DNA from: Arenicella sp.
Lineage (GTDB): Bacteria; Pseudomonadota; Gammaproteobacteria; Arenicellales; Arenicellaceae
Length of the DNA: 13,768 nt
Reading direction: 5' to 3'
NCBI GenBank assembly: GCA_016763815.1
Contig: JAESTB010000381.1
Location: 1 to 13,768 of the forward strand
Shown here: in pieces, positions 6,668 through 13,768 of the stretch
Numbering within the stretch: position 1 is the first letter of the stretch
Layout of the letters: the number at the start of each line of letters is the position of its first letter
Program-made: the position numbers and the translations under genes
The notes under the pieces: model-generated
Told to the model about the DNA's origin: nothing
Database searches by the model: none
The model's input: only the letters and a program-made list of their open reading frames with translations

Positions 6668-8836
6668 CTAGCCTTTTTGACGCATTACCTTGCTGACAGA
6701 CGGCAAGCGGTAGATCGCTCGCATAATTCTCGATAGGTGAAGACGGTTTTTAACATCGACTACAAAATCAATCTGCCGGACACTATCAGATCCCTCATGC
6801 AGATCAACATGGTTGATGTTCGAGCTATTGGCGGCGATCGCCGTAGCAACTTCGGCGAAAGCACCGGTAATATGATGCAGCTTAACGTGCAGGCGAGCTT
6901 GAAAATTTTGATCGATAGCTTCGTCCCAATCAACCAACAAAAAATTCTCCGGCTGCTTTCTCAACTCAGATAAATTCGGGCAGTCAAAAACGTGAACCGC
7001 CAAACCGTGACCGAAGGTTAATATGCCGACAATTGAATCTCCGGGAACGGGGCTACAGCACTTTGAATAGGTTACCATTATTCCTTCAGAACCCTTGATG
7101 ACCAATGCTTGTTGGCCAACAACCTTGCCCTCAACTCGATCATCGGTTAATTGTGCAATCTGTCTAGCGACTAAATCTGGAATACGCTTTCCAAGGCCGA
7201 TATCAATTAATAGCTCAGACCAGGTTTCGAGATGAAACTCTTCAAGCAATGCGGTTCTAACCCTAGCCGGAATCTTACGTCGCCCGAACAAGCGCTGCTT
7301 AGTCGCCCCAGCTAGCAAACGCTTGCCAAGTCGCAGTGCATCTTCTTGGGTTTGCGCCTTCAAATAGTTACGAATTTGAGTTCGTGCTTTTGCTGTGACT
7401 ACATAGTTCAACCATGACGTGGTCGGCCATGAATTTTTCGAAGTAATGATTTCGACACTATCGCCGTTATGCAGCACTGTCGGCAACGATACCAAGGATT
7501 TATTGATTCGCGCTCCGGTGCAATGGGTGCCGACACCTGTGTGTACTGCATAGGCAAAATCCAATGCAGTCGAGCCGCGAGGCATCTTTTTGATATCACC
7601 TCGCGGAGTAAAAACGTAAACCTCATCGGGATACAAATCCATCTTCAGGTGCTCAAGAAACTCGACGGCATTCTGAGTCTGATGCGCAGGATCGAGTAAA
7701 TCTAATAGCCATTGACGCGCCAAATGATTAGAGCTGTCATGGTTTGACCCATCCGACTTATAGATCCAATGTGCGGCAACTCCGGCTTCGGCAATTTGGT
7801 CCATGTGCTGGGTTCGAATTTGCACCTCAATATTATCACCTAGCGGACCAAATACCACGGTGTGCAAACTCTGATAGCCGTTCGCTTTAGGGATTGCGAC
7901 ATAGTCCGCAAAGCGGCCCGGAATCGGTTTATAGGTGTTATGTATAATCCCCAATACTCGATAGCACTCGTCAATCGACTTAACAATAATTCTAAAGCCA
8001 TAAATGTCAAATAACTCATCGAATGAGCGCTTCTTTTTCTGCATTTTTTTATAAATGCTGAAGACACTTTTTTGCCGTCCTTTGACCTTAAATTCTTCTA
8101 GATTAGAGCTACTTAAGGTTTGTTCTAACGAGCCCTTGAGCTTCTCGACCACCAATTTTCGATTACCTTGGCGTTGTTCAATCGCCTTGGTGATAGCCCG
8201 ATGACGTTGCGGATGCAAATACGAAAAACACAAGTCTTGCAACTCACGAGCCCAATGGTACAACCCCAAACGTTCAGCAATCGGCGCGTAAATCTCGAGT
8301 GTTTGTTTTGAAATGCGCTTTTGCTTACTAGGCTCCATACTACTGAGCGTTCGCATATTATGCAGGCGATCAGCTAATTTGATGATCATAACTCGCACGT
8401 CTTCTGACATGGCCATCAACATCTTTCGAAAGTTTTCGGCTTCGGCTTGTTCTTTAGTATCAAATTTAATTTGACCGATCTTACTAACACCATCAACCAA
8501 CAACGCCACATCTTCACCAAACGTGTCTAATATCTCTTTCTTGGTAGCCGAGGTGTCTTCAATAACATCATGCAATAACGCCGCCATTAAGGTACGCGAA
8601 TCCATTTTCAGCTCAGCCAGTGTATCGGCAACTTCGATAGGGTGGTGTATGTACTGCTCGCCAGATTTACGGGTTTGGCCTCGATGGCCTTGCTCGGCAA
8701 AGCGAAATGCACGATAAACGTCCTCAATCGCTTCAGCAGACAGGTACGCGGCTAACCTTCCTTTGCAGACGGCACGAATGGCTTTCTCAGGCGATGGCGT
8801 AAAGAACCTACGCCGATGCGGGATAGTAGTGCTCAC
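6668..8836 (-). CDS. spoT: Bifunctional (p)ppGpp synthetase/hydrolase SpoT
   Basis: SpoT makes and degrades the alarmone (p)ppGpp and so links nutrient stress to transcription and growth. The 722-residue product shows the full long-RSH order: HD hydrolase (HHP at 64-66, HDVIED at 89-94, ADRLHNMRTL at 155-164), synthetase (GRQKSVFSIYKKM near 253-265, IPKANGYQSLHTVVFGP near 315-331, EVQIRT at 337-342), TGS (about 405-465), helical region, Cys motif CCSPVPGD at 593-600 and ACT (about 650-720). Both catalytic centres keep their signature residues, so hydrolase and synthetase activity are both plausible. The start is GTG at 8836; an in-frame stop lies 18 bp upstream and no other start precedes it, though the ribosome site is weak. 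A hairpin with T-run separates it from rpoZ. It ends in TAG. Confidence 0.96.
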   Translation of the reverse strand: MSTTIPHRRRFFTPSPEKAIRAVCKGRLAAYLSAEAIEDVYRAFRFAEQGHRGQTRKSGEQYIHHPIEVADTLAELKMDSRTLMAALLHDVIEDTSATKKEILDTFGEDVALLVDGVSKIGQIKFDTKEQAEAENFRKMLMAMSEDVRVMIIKLADRLHNMRTLSSMEPSKQKRISKQTLEIYAPIAERLGLYHWARELQDLCFSYLHPQRHRAITKAIEQRQGNRKLVVEKLKGSLEQTLSSSNLEEFKVKGRQKSVFSIYKKMQKKKRSFDELFDIYGFRIIVKSIDECYRVLGIIHNTYKPIPGRFADYVAIPKANGYQSLHTVVFGPLGDNIEVQIRTQHMDQIAEAGVAAHWIYKSDGSNHDSSNHLARQWLLDLLDPAHQTQNAVEFLEHLKMDLYPDEVYVFTPRGDIKKMPRGSTALDFAYAVHTGVGTHCTGARINKSLVSLPTVLHNGDSVEIITSKNSWPTTSWLNYVVTAKARTQIRNYLKAQTQEDALRLGKRLLAGATKQRLFGRRKIPARVRTALLEEFHLETWSELLIDIGLGKRIPDLVARQIAQLTDDRVEGKVVGQQALVIKGSEGIMVTYSKCCSPVPGDSIVGILTFGHGLAVHVFDCPNLSELRKQPENFLLVDWDEAIDQNFQARLHVKLHHITGAFAEVATAIAANSSNINHVDLHEGSDSVRQIDFVVDVKNRLHLSRIMRAIYRLPSVSKVMRQKG

Positions 8837-8917
8837 TACAAGATCCGTAGCTTAATGGTTCTCTGACCCGAGCGTATCATCTCATTTAGCATGTGATTTT
8901 CTAGCCAGCTTAGAAGT

Positions 8918-8964
8918 AAAAAGCCGAGACTAACAACGTCGAAACGCAACAGTCTCAGCTTTTT
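8918..8964 (-). terminator. Intrinsic terminator after rpoZ
   Basis: On the minus strand, AAAAAGCTGAGACT and AGTCTCGGCTTTTT form a 14-bp stem with one U-G wobble around a 19-base loop, ending in a run of T. On the plus strand the wobble becomes a C-A mismatch, so the structure fits the rpoZ transcript better. It lies 27 bp past the rpoZ stop and suggests at least partial termination before spoT. Confidence 0.75.
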
Positions 8965-8966
8965 GT

Positions 8967-8984
8967 CTCGCGGAAAACCGCAAG
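8967..8984 (-). other. Small hairpin just after rpoZ
   Basis: CTTGCGG, TTTT and CCGCGAG on the minus strand form a 7-bp stem with one G-U pair, directly between the rpoZ stop and the terminator. No T-run follows it. It may protect the rpoZ transcript's 3' end, which is inference. Confidence 0.45.
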
Positions 8985-8991
8985 AAAATTA

Positions 8992-9324
8992 CTATGATGC
9001 TTCGCTGCTGCTAGCAAGCTCGGCTTGTAATGCAGCGGTCAATGCATCTAGTTCTGAAGATTCACTTTCGCCTTCCACAGCGTCAGCACCTTCAGCTTCT
9101 AAAACCTCAAAAATCTCTTCTTCAACGGCTTCATTTAAGATATCGCGAGTGACCAAGCCTTCAGCGATCTCGCGCAAAGCCACTACGGTTGGTTTATCAT
9201 TTTCAGCATCGATAAACGGCTCCGAGCCTTGAGAGATTTGACGCGCACGTTTAGTGGCGACCAATACAAGTTGAAAGCGGTTATCTACATTAGTTAAGCA
9301 GTCTTCGACAGTTACTCGAGCCAT
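8992..9324 (-). CDS. rpoZ: DNA-directed RNA polymerase omega subunit
   Basis: Omega is the smallest core subunit of RNA polymerase. It helps fold and hold beta-prime and, in E. coli, forms part of a ppGpp-binding site. The N-terminal part (MARVTVEDCLTNVDNRFQLV, then LVATKRARQI) is highly characteristic, as is the following PTVVALREIAEGLV. At 110 residues it is longer than the usual 80-91 because of an acidic Ser/Glu-rich C-terminal tail, which is variable in this family. A GAGGAG ribosome site 6 bases before the ATG supports the start. Its location between gmk and spoT is the standard gammaproteobacterial order and puts a ppGpp-responsive polymerase subunit beside the ppGpp enzyme. It ends in TAG. 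Confidence 0.97.
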   Translation of the reverse strand: MARVTVEDCLTNVDNRFQLVLVATKRARQISQGSEPFIDAENDKPTVVALREIAEGLVTRDILNEAVEEEIFEVLEAEGADAVEGESESSELDALTAALQAELASSSEAS

Positions 9325-9504
9325 TACTAACTCCTCAATATGTTCAATTAATTAAAATGGGATTGCCGTGTAGCGACTTTAGGCACTAACAAAACAGGTA
9401 TTTGCCTATTTTTGATCTTGCGAGCCTGTCAATAGACTAGCGAGATTCACGGTAAGGGGCCGCAGTCTATCACTTTCACCGCTAAGTATCAGCGTTAAAT
9501 CGTT

Positions 9505-10023
9505 TCAAGCCAGGTTAAAATCGTCGTTTAGAACCCGAAAATCGGATTCATCACTATGCCGCATCTCATCTAAAGCCTGACGCATACGGCTTTTAATAAC
9601 ATCCTCAGTATCGCTGCCGCGACGGCGTAACCTGCGCTCAAGCTCTACTATTGAGGGAGGCAGAATAGAAATACTAATCGCCTGAGGCATTTGCTTACGC
9701 ACCAAACGGGCTCCTTGCCAGTCGATGTCTAATAAAACGTTGATGCCTTGGGCCAACATTTGTTCCACCGCATTCCGAGAAGTCCCGTAGTAATTACCAT
9801 ACACCTCGGCATATTCTAGAAAAATGCTCTCGTCGACCATGCATAAAAACTGAGCCTTACTAACAAAAAAATAGTCAACTCCGTCAACTTCGCCAGCACG
9901 ACGAGGCCGGGTAGTATGCGAGACTGACATTTTTGCATTAGCTGCATTTACGATAAGTGCTCGAGCCAGGCTGGTTTTGCCCGCGCCAGAGGGGGCTGAA
10001 ATAATAAAGAGTTTGCCTATCAC
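9505..10023 (-). CDS. gmk: Guanylate kinase, ending early at an in-frame TGA
   Basis: Gmk phosphorylates GMP to GDP with ATP, an essential step in GTP and dGTP supply. The P-loop (SAPSGAGKTSL, near residue 9), the GMP-binding region (VSHTTRRPRAGEVDG and YGNYYGTS), the DIDWQGA motif and the lid Arg residues (ERRLRRRG) are present. The start is GTG at 10023; no better start exists before an upstream stop, and the ribosome site is weak. The frame stops after 172 residues at TGA (9505-9507), while the family is normally about 205-207. Reading past the TGA gives 32 more codons (NDLTLILSGESDRLRPL and onward) to TAG at 9406, a total of 205 positions that align with the normal C-terminus. The TGA falls where a conserved Leu is expected. 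It may be a nonsense mutation, a sequence error or a truncated but active enzyme. Confidence 0.93.
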   Translation of the reverse strand: MIGKLFIISAPSGAGKTSLARALIVNAANAKMSVSHTTRPRRAGEVDGVDYFFVSKAQFLCMVDESIFLEYAEVYGNYYGTSRNAVEQMLAQGINVLLDIDWQGARLVRKQMPQAISISILPPSIVELERRLRRRGSDTEDVIKSRMRQALDEMRHSDESDFRVLNDDFNLA

Positions 10024-10411
10024 GAGTTTTACTATCGCCAGATGTGGTTAAAAAATAATGATCAGTATTCTACTCGAAAGGCATTCAATGATTAAAGTGC
10101 AGAGCGTCGAATCTCGAACATTATTACTCTTTTATTTTTTTAGCCCACTATTTGGCGATACCTAAAGAACCGACCGCGCTACTGGGTGAGTTTCAACCCG
10201 CTTGTGGAGAAGTTTCAACCAGCCAGTGGAGAAGTTTCAACCCAAATAAAACGGTTACAGGCGTTTTCACTCTTTCGCCGAGTCATGCTAAGGTCTCGAA
10301 ACAGTAATGCACTACACTAAGCGCAAATCCGAAAACGAAAGCCGGCAACGCTCTGATCATGAAAAACACGCGGCAATACATCGCTCCCGTTTGAATCGAG
10401 GGCTCGACTTG
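10024..10411. other. Intergenic region upstream of gmk
   Basis: No convincing gene is present. The part next to gmk should hold the minus-strand gmk promoter, but I could not assign -35/-10 boxes with confidence. The stretch 10186-10242 holds three spaced repeats. A 38-codon plus-strand frame starting at 10307 lacks recognisable features. Confidence 0.5.
10186..10242 (+). repeat. Three 22-bp-period direct repeats, possible IS21-type end relic
   Basis: The unit GTGGAGAAGTTTCAACC occurs at 10204-10220 and 10226-10242, exactly 22 bp apart. A shortened copy (GTGAGTTTCAACC, 10186-10198) precedes them with its AACC end in the same 22-bp phase. Arrays of this kind occur near the ends of IS21-family elements as transposase-binding repeats. 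That resemblance is from memory, and no istA or istB gene is present, so a solo end relic is an inference. Confidence 0.6.
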
Positions 10412-11214
10412 CTTGACGATTGAATTTCAATGGGGCCAGGTAAACGTGACGCTTCGGTCGCTTATCGATTTATGATACCCGCAAGTACTAATCTAGGGGT
10501 ACGGCCTTTGGGCCAAAGTACCTATGCCTTTTCCGCACGAATCACTTCTTTATTTTAGTTTTGGCGATGTTCAATTTTAGTGAGACCTCGGCATAGCGAT
10601 TAGTGCTGGTTATTACCGCTGCCATGCTTGCATCGTTAGGAAAGATGGCCAGCGCACGCAACTCAAGAGCGAAGATGAATATTTTTGCCGTTAATGCGTG
10701 GGGGGTGCTTTACGAATCGATAATATTAAGTGTGCTGGTGCTGATGAGCGACGCTCAATTCGGCTTTTCAATGCAACCGTCGTATATCGACCACTACTAT
10801 ATCGCGTCTGTCGGATAATGAAATTTGCTAGTGCGAAAGTACCACTTTGGTCTATTTTTCCGATAATTTTCGAGCAATGAAACAACCATTACGTCGTAAA
10901 TTCTCGAAAAACTAGCCTCAAATTCCCACTTTCTACTGACGCAAATCATTATCCGACAGACCCATATCTGGCTATTCTCAGAACCGTAACCGCCTTTGCA
11001 ACCGACTATGTTTTACTCAACGACATGATCCCCGAAAAAGCCAGTTATGTGATAGCTCGGTTTGCCGTTGTGGCGGGGGTTCTAAGCCGTATATTCGAAG
11101 ACTTTACAGGGACCAATAACCTTCATTGGCTTCGCATTAGTGCTTCTCGGTAATGCCATTATTCTTTTGCCGAGCAACTCATTAATGCGCCGAAGCTTAA
11201 GAAGGCTCAGTTAA
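10412..11214 (+). pseudogene. Decayed EamA/DMT-family transporter gene
   Basis: This is the wreck of an inner-membrane drug/metabolite exporter of the EamA type. Recognisable pieces occur in order on the plus strand but in different frames: IEFQWGQVN (about 10419-10445), SVAYRF (about 10453-10470), then the second EamA domain with ITAAMLASLGKMASARN (from about 10612), AWGVLYESII, PLLY and LAIL split by an insertion, TVTAFATDYVLL, and TFIGFALVLLGNAIILL ending at TAA 11212-11214. Lesions visible: a one-base frame change near 10450, loss of most of the first domain, an in-frame TAG at 10594-10596, a frame change near 10787, the 160-bp element at 10804-10963, and a frame change near 11103. Several independent lesions make sequencing error an unlikely explanation. 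The substrate is unknown. Confidence 0.8.
10804..10963. mobile_element. 160-bp palindromic MITE-like element with 5-bp target duplication
   Basis: The ends GCGTCTGTCGGATAATGA and (reverse complement) GGGTCTGTCGGATAATGA match at 17 of 18 positions. Imperfect pairing continues inward almost to the centre, so the whole element can fold into one long hairpin with a loop near 10880-10886. ATATC flanks it on both sides (10799-10803 and 10964-10968). Removing the element and one ATATC copy rejoins the host frame as PLLYLAILRTVTAFA, a typical EamA pattern, which independently supports these borders. It has no coding capacity, so it must have been moved by a transposase encoded elsewhere. GGG-type ends with a 5-bp duplication would be compatible with a Tn3-like source, but I cannot confirm that. 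Confidence 0.85.
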
Positions 11215-11287
11215 AATCGGACTATCGGCGACCACTTAGGCAATTTATGCCTCTTAGGCCACGGCCACCGATAGCTCTGCCGATTTA
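11213..11287 (-). terminator. Nested stem-loop after the TonB receptor gene
   Basis: On the minus strand AAATCGG pairs with CCGATTT (outer 7 bp) and TATCGG pairs with CCGATA (inner 6 bp) across a 6/2 internal loop. A separate small hairpin (AGGCA, TAAAT, TGCCT) lies inside. The 3' side ends CCGATTTTAAC, a short T-run. It begins 12 bp beyond the receptor stop, so a terminator role is plausible. It also overlaps the last bases of the EamA pseudogene. Confidence 0.5.
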
Positions 11288-11298
11288 GCTAACGAGGG

Positions 11299-13365
11299 CT
11301 AAACCTGGAAGCGAGCACCGACTTCTATTCTACGACCTGGGGCCGGTGCGAAATCTTTAACAAAGGACGTATGCTGGCGCTGTTCTTGATCACCAAGATT
11401 GCGGCCATGGATGAATAAATCAACGTCACCAACAGCCAAACCAATGCGCCGATTAATGGTCAATGTTAGGTCGGTGTATGAATCAGTTGTTAACTCAAAA
11501 TTGGCCACATCAGTTTGCGACGAAACCTGCTTAAAATTCAGTTTTGCTCGCCAAACGTCATTGTCCCAACTGACACCCAAACTCTGACTGTCAGCCGGAA
11601 TTCGGGGTAGCGATTGCTCGCCACTGGCCCGCGACTTAACATCCGCTGAGACACTATCGAATGTTGCCGTTAAATCTAGGTCTCCGCCTAAAAACTTCGA
11701 TAAATGAAAAGCCACCTCAAAATCAATGCCGACAAAATCGGCGTCGCCTTGCTGATATCTCAGCACAGGAAGGTCGTCCTCGATATCACCGGTGTTGGTC
11801 TGATATATAAAGTCATCGAACTGAGTCGCATAAATGGTCGCATTAAGGTCGACTAAGTCGGTATGGTAATGGGCGCTAAAACTCAAACCTAACGCTGACT
11901 CTTTTTGCAAATTGGTATCGCCGATTTCAAATGTTTGAGTGGCTAGGTGCGCGCCATTAGAGTACAGCTCCTCAATCGCCGGGGCCCGTTCTGTGTAGTC
12001 TAACAAGGCCGACCATGAAAGTGACTCTGACGCGGGGATCACAGCTCCCAAGGAGCTACTTAGCGTAGAGAAGTCGACATTCGCAAGGCCGACTGGTGAT
12101 GGCGAATGCTCGACGCGATCGAGTCGCACGCCCGTCTCTAACGACCATTTATCGAACTCTCGCTCGCCAACCCAGAATAGACCCGCACTATCAGAGTCAA
12201 CCGGTGGAACGAACGCTTCTTCACCGAGGGCGCTGAACTCGCGACCATTAAGCTGTAGACCAAAGGCGCCTTTAAAGCTTGCAATCGGCAGATGGCTGAC
12301 TTCTATACGCCCCTCCCAGGCTCGATTATCGAATACCGTCCCAAGCTCGCCATTGCCCTCAATTTCACTATGTTGATAATCGTTGATTCCGAGTCGGAAA
12401 TTGATTTTTTCGATCCCTGAAAATGGCGCTATACGCTCCGCTTCCAAATCGATACGAGTTTGCTCTAGCTCGATAACACCAGGTTGTTCCTCGTCTTGTT
12501 CAAAACTTTCTTGGTCATGACCGTCAGCATGATCACCTGTGTCGCCGTCATGCTCCTCGTGCTCTGCATGGGGACCAACTAAGCCATAGTTTGCATCGAG
12601 CGTACTGATAGACAGGCCGATAAAACCGGCCTCACCGATAAAACTTGCGCCGAAAGCACCTCCGCTGACATCGTAGCGGCTGCCTTCTAATGTTGACGCG
12701 CCGCCCTGCTCGCCAGAGTCTGCCGGCGCCGATATTTCATAGTCATCAGCTTGTTTTGAAAACGCATCTAAATGCCAAGCTATCGATTCAGTGGTTTTTC
12801 CATCTAACCGTATTGCCAAAGTTTCTGCGTCGGCATTATCAGCAAATCGAGCTTCTGCTCGGCCTGTCAGTGATGCCTCGGGAAGCCTTTTAGGTATTCG
12901 GCCAGTCTCAGTATCGACTACTCCGCCAATTGCTCCTGAGCCATATAGTAGTGTGCTCGCACCCTTTAGAATGGTAATTCTATTAGCGATAAATGGTTCA
13001 ACTGTCACGGCGTGATCGGCACTGGTAACCGACACATCTAGGCTGTCTATCCGATCCTCAGTGGTTTTTACACGCGCGCCTCCCAATCCATGAATGACTG
13101 GCCGACCTACAGCCCCACCGAAACTAGCATTGCGGACTCCGGGCACATTGGCAAGAGTTTCACCTAACGACCCTTGCAACTGCTCAAACAACTCATCTCC
13201 GGACAAAACGTCAGTCGATTGAGATAGACCCTGGTCAGACAAAAGGTGCGCACGTACCACAACCTCTTCAAGCGCCGCCGTGCCTTTAATTTCGGCAGAC
13301 GCATGAGTAGAAATAATTAGGTTTGCACTCAAGCAAACAATAGAAAGATTAAGATATTTTTTCAC
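11299..13365 (-). CDS. TonB-dependent receptor with His-rich loop (ZnuD-like)
   Basis: This is an outer-membrane gated beta-barrel that imports a ligand using TonB energy. The 688-residue product has a signal peptide (KKYLNLSIVCLSANLIISTH, then ASA), a TonB-box-like LEEVVVRA, a plug domain (DELFEQLQGSLGETLANVPG, RPVIHGLGGARV, ILKGASTLLYGSGAIGGVVD) and a long C-terminal barrel ending GRRIEVGARFQV. A loop at about residues 266-290 contains HAEHEEHDGD and DHADGHD. Such a His/Asp-rich loop is typical of zinc receptors such as ZnuD, so zinc or a similar metal is the inferred ligand. I chose GTG at 13365 because AGG lies about 8 bases upstream and the signal peptide follows directly; an ATG at 13389 or the frame start at 13458 are alternatives. 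It follows the small His/Cys protein gene by 108 bp. I found no clear Zur operator. It ends in TAG. Confidence 0.9.
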   Translation of the reverse strand: MKKYLNLSIVCLSANLIISTHASAEIKGTAALEEVVVRAHLLSDQGLSQSTDVLSGDELFEQLQGSLGETLANVPGVRNASFGGAVGRPVIHGLGGARVKTTEDRIDSLDVSVTSADHAVTVEPFIANRITILKGASTLLYGSGAIGGVVDTETGRIPKRLPEASLTGRAEARFADNADAETLAIRLDGKTTESIAWHLDAFSKQADDYEISAPADSGEQGGASTLEGSRYDVSGGAFGASFIGEAGFIGLSISTLDANYGLVGPHAEHEEHDGDTGDHADGHDQESFEQDEEQPGVIELEQTRIDLEAERIAPFSGIEKINFRLGINDYQHSEIEGNGELGTVFDNRAWEGRIEVSHLPIASFKGAFGLQLNGREFSALGEEAFVPPVDSDSAGLFWVGEREFDKWSLETGVRLDRVEHSPSPVGLANVDFSTLSSSLGAVIPASESLSWSALLDYTERAPAIEELYSNGAHLATQTFEIGDTNLQKESALGLSFSAHYHTDLVDLNATIYATQFDDFIYQTNTGDIEDDLPVLRYQQGDADFVGIDFEVAFHLSKFLGGDLDLTATFDSVSADVKSRASGEQSLPRIPADSQSLGVSWDNDVWRAKLNFKQVSSQTDVANFELTTDSYTDLTLTINRRIGLAVGDVDLFIHGRNLGDQEQRQHTSFVKDFAPAPGRRIEVGARFQV

Positions 13366-13473
13366 AACAACAACCTGACAGCAAAACATTCGCCATCGTA
13401 ATGTAACTAAGTAAGAGGGGTGACTAATCAGCGAGTAGCAAGCAAGGCTAACCGCCATCAGACGTTGAACTTA

Positions 13474-13761
13474 TTAGATTGTTGTTTGGGGTGGGCCACG
13501 TGCCGATTGTCTGGCAACCCGACTCTCAGCTAACGACGCTACAATTTCGCTAGTGTCTTTTCCGACGCCAGAGTGAGCGATGCTGATTTGCGGGGCGACT
13601 AACGCGGCCTTGGCATGATCTGCGCTGCTAAAAACTTGACATAACTCTGTTGCATCGTGCCAAGAATGGTCTGTCTCATGTTGCGCAACAGCGACTTGCC
13701 CCCATAGCAGTAACGCTATGAGGCAAAGCTGAGCAAAAAATAAGCGATGCGAATTTGACAT
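13474..13761 (-). CDS. Small exported His/Cys protein, DUF2946-like possible metal chaperone
   Basis: This is a 95-residue exported protein. The signal peptide is clear (SNSHRLFFAQLCLIALLLWG, then QVAVA), and the mature part begins QHETDHSWHDATELCQVFSS, with several His, Asp and one Cys that could bind metal. This layout resembles small DUF2946-type or zinc-chaperone-like proteins encoded before ZnuD-type TonB receptors, and such a receptor follows 108 bp downstream on the same strand. A periplasmic or membrane-associated metal-handling role is therefore inferred. The ATG at 13761 is the likely start, but the window ends 7 bases further on, so its ribosome site cannot be seen and a longer N-terminus cannot be fully excluded. 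It ends in TAA. Confidence 0.65.
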   Translation of the reverse strand: MSNSHRLFFAQLCLIALLLWGQVAVAQHETDHSWHDATELCQVFSSADHAKAALVAPQISIAHSGVGKDTSEIVASLAESRVARQSARGPPQTTI

Positions 13762-13768
13762 AGCCAAA

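Noticed and set aside
9505..9507. TGA recoded as an amino acid genome-wide
   Set aside because: All other genes in the window use TGG for Trp and contain no internal TGA. The interrupted position calls for Leu, not Trp, so code reassignment is not supported.
10307..10423. 38-codon plus-strand frame
   Set aside because: It is short, has no ribosome site and no known motif, and lies between repeat relics and a pseudogene; likely chance.
10603..10880. Two overlapping plus-strand frames taken as independent small genes
   Set aside because: Both are fragments of the decayed EamA transporter, and the second one reads into the MITE-like insertion.
13366..13473. Zur operator between the small His/Cys gene and the receptor gene
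   Set aside because: I found no AT-rich dyad resembling a Zur site; the control region may lie upstream of the window.

Overview
The window looks like a chromosomal segment of a marine-type gammaproteobacterium of moderate GC. The reasons are the minus-strand gene order gmk-rpoZ-spoT-ridA-recG, a classic gammaproteobacterial neighbourhood, followed by ubiA, together with a class GN (proteobacterial) sortase and a TonB-dependent receptor. I cannot name the genus from the sequence.

Layout: (1) 1-416, the 3' part of a plus-strand class GN sortase. (2) 447-1223, a minus-strand exported DUF4097-type protein with TSGG-centred repeats. (3) 1224-1795, a gene-poor stretch with one weak minus-strand small-ORF candidate and a perfect 15-bp inverted repeat. 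(4) 1796-2901, an unrecognised membrane-anchored protein split into two frames at a run of six G. (5) 3066-10023, the minus-strand housekeeping block, transcribed gmk, rpoZ, spoT, ridA, recG, ubiA: GMP kinase, the RNA polymerase omega subunit, the (p)ppGpp synthetase/hydrolase, an enamine/imine deaminase, a branch-migration helicase and a ubiquinone-pathway prenyltransferase. A hairpin plus T-run after rpoZ suggests at least partial transcriptional separation from spoT. (6) 10024-11298, a decayed region with three 22-bp-period repeats resembling an IS21-family end and a wrecked EamA/DMT transporter gene carrying a 160-bp palindromic MITE-like insertion. (7) 11299-13761, a minus-strand pair: a small His/Cys-containing exported protein and a TonB-dependent receptor with a His/Asp-rich loop, suggesting outer-membrane uptake of zinc or a similar metal.

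The most noteworthy observations are these. gmk stops at an in-frame TGA, but the same frame continues for 32 codons to a TAG and would give the usual full-length C-terminus of about 205 residues. A MITE-like element sits in the EamA pseudogene, and removing it together with one ATATC copy restores a typical EamA motif. The gene at 1796-2901 has a one-base frameshift in a G-run. I found no CRISPR array, rRNA, tRNA or intact transposase. I see no convincing new multi-gene system; the novelty lies in the mobile-element relics and the interrupted genes.
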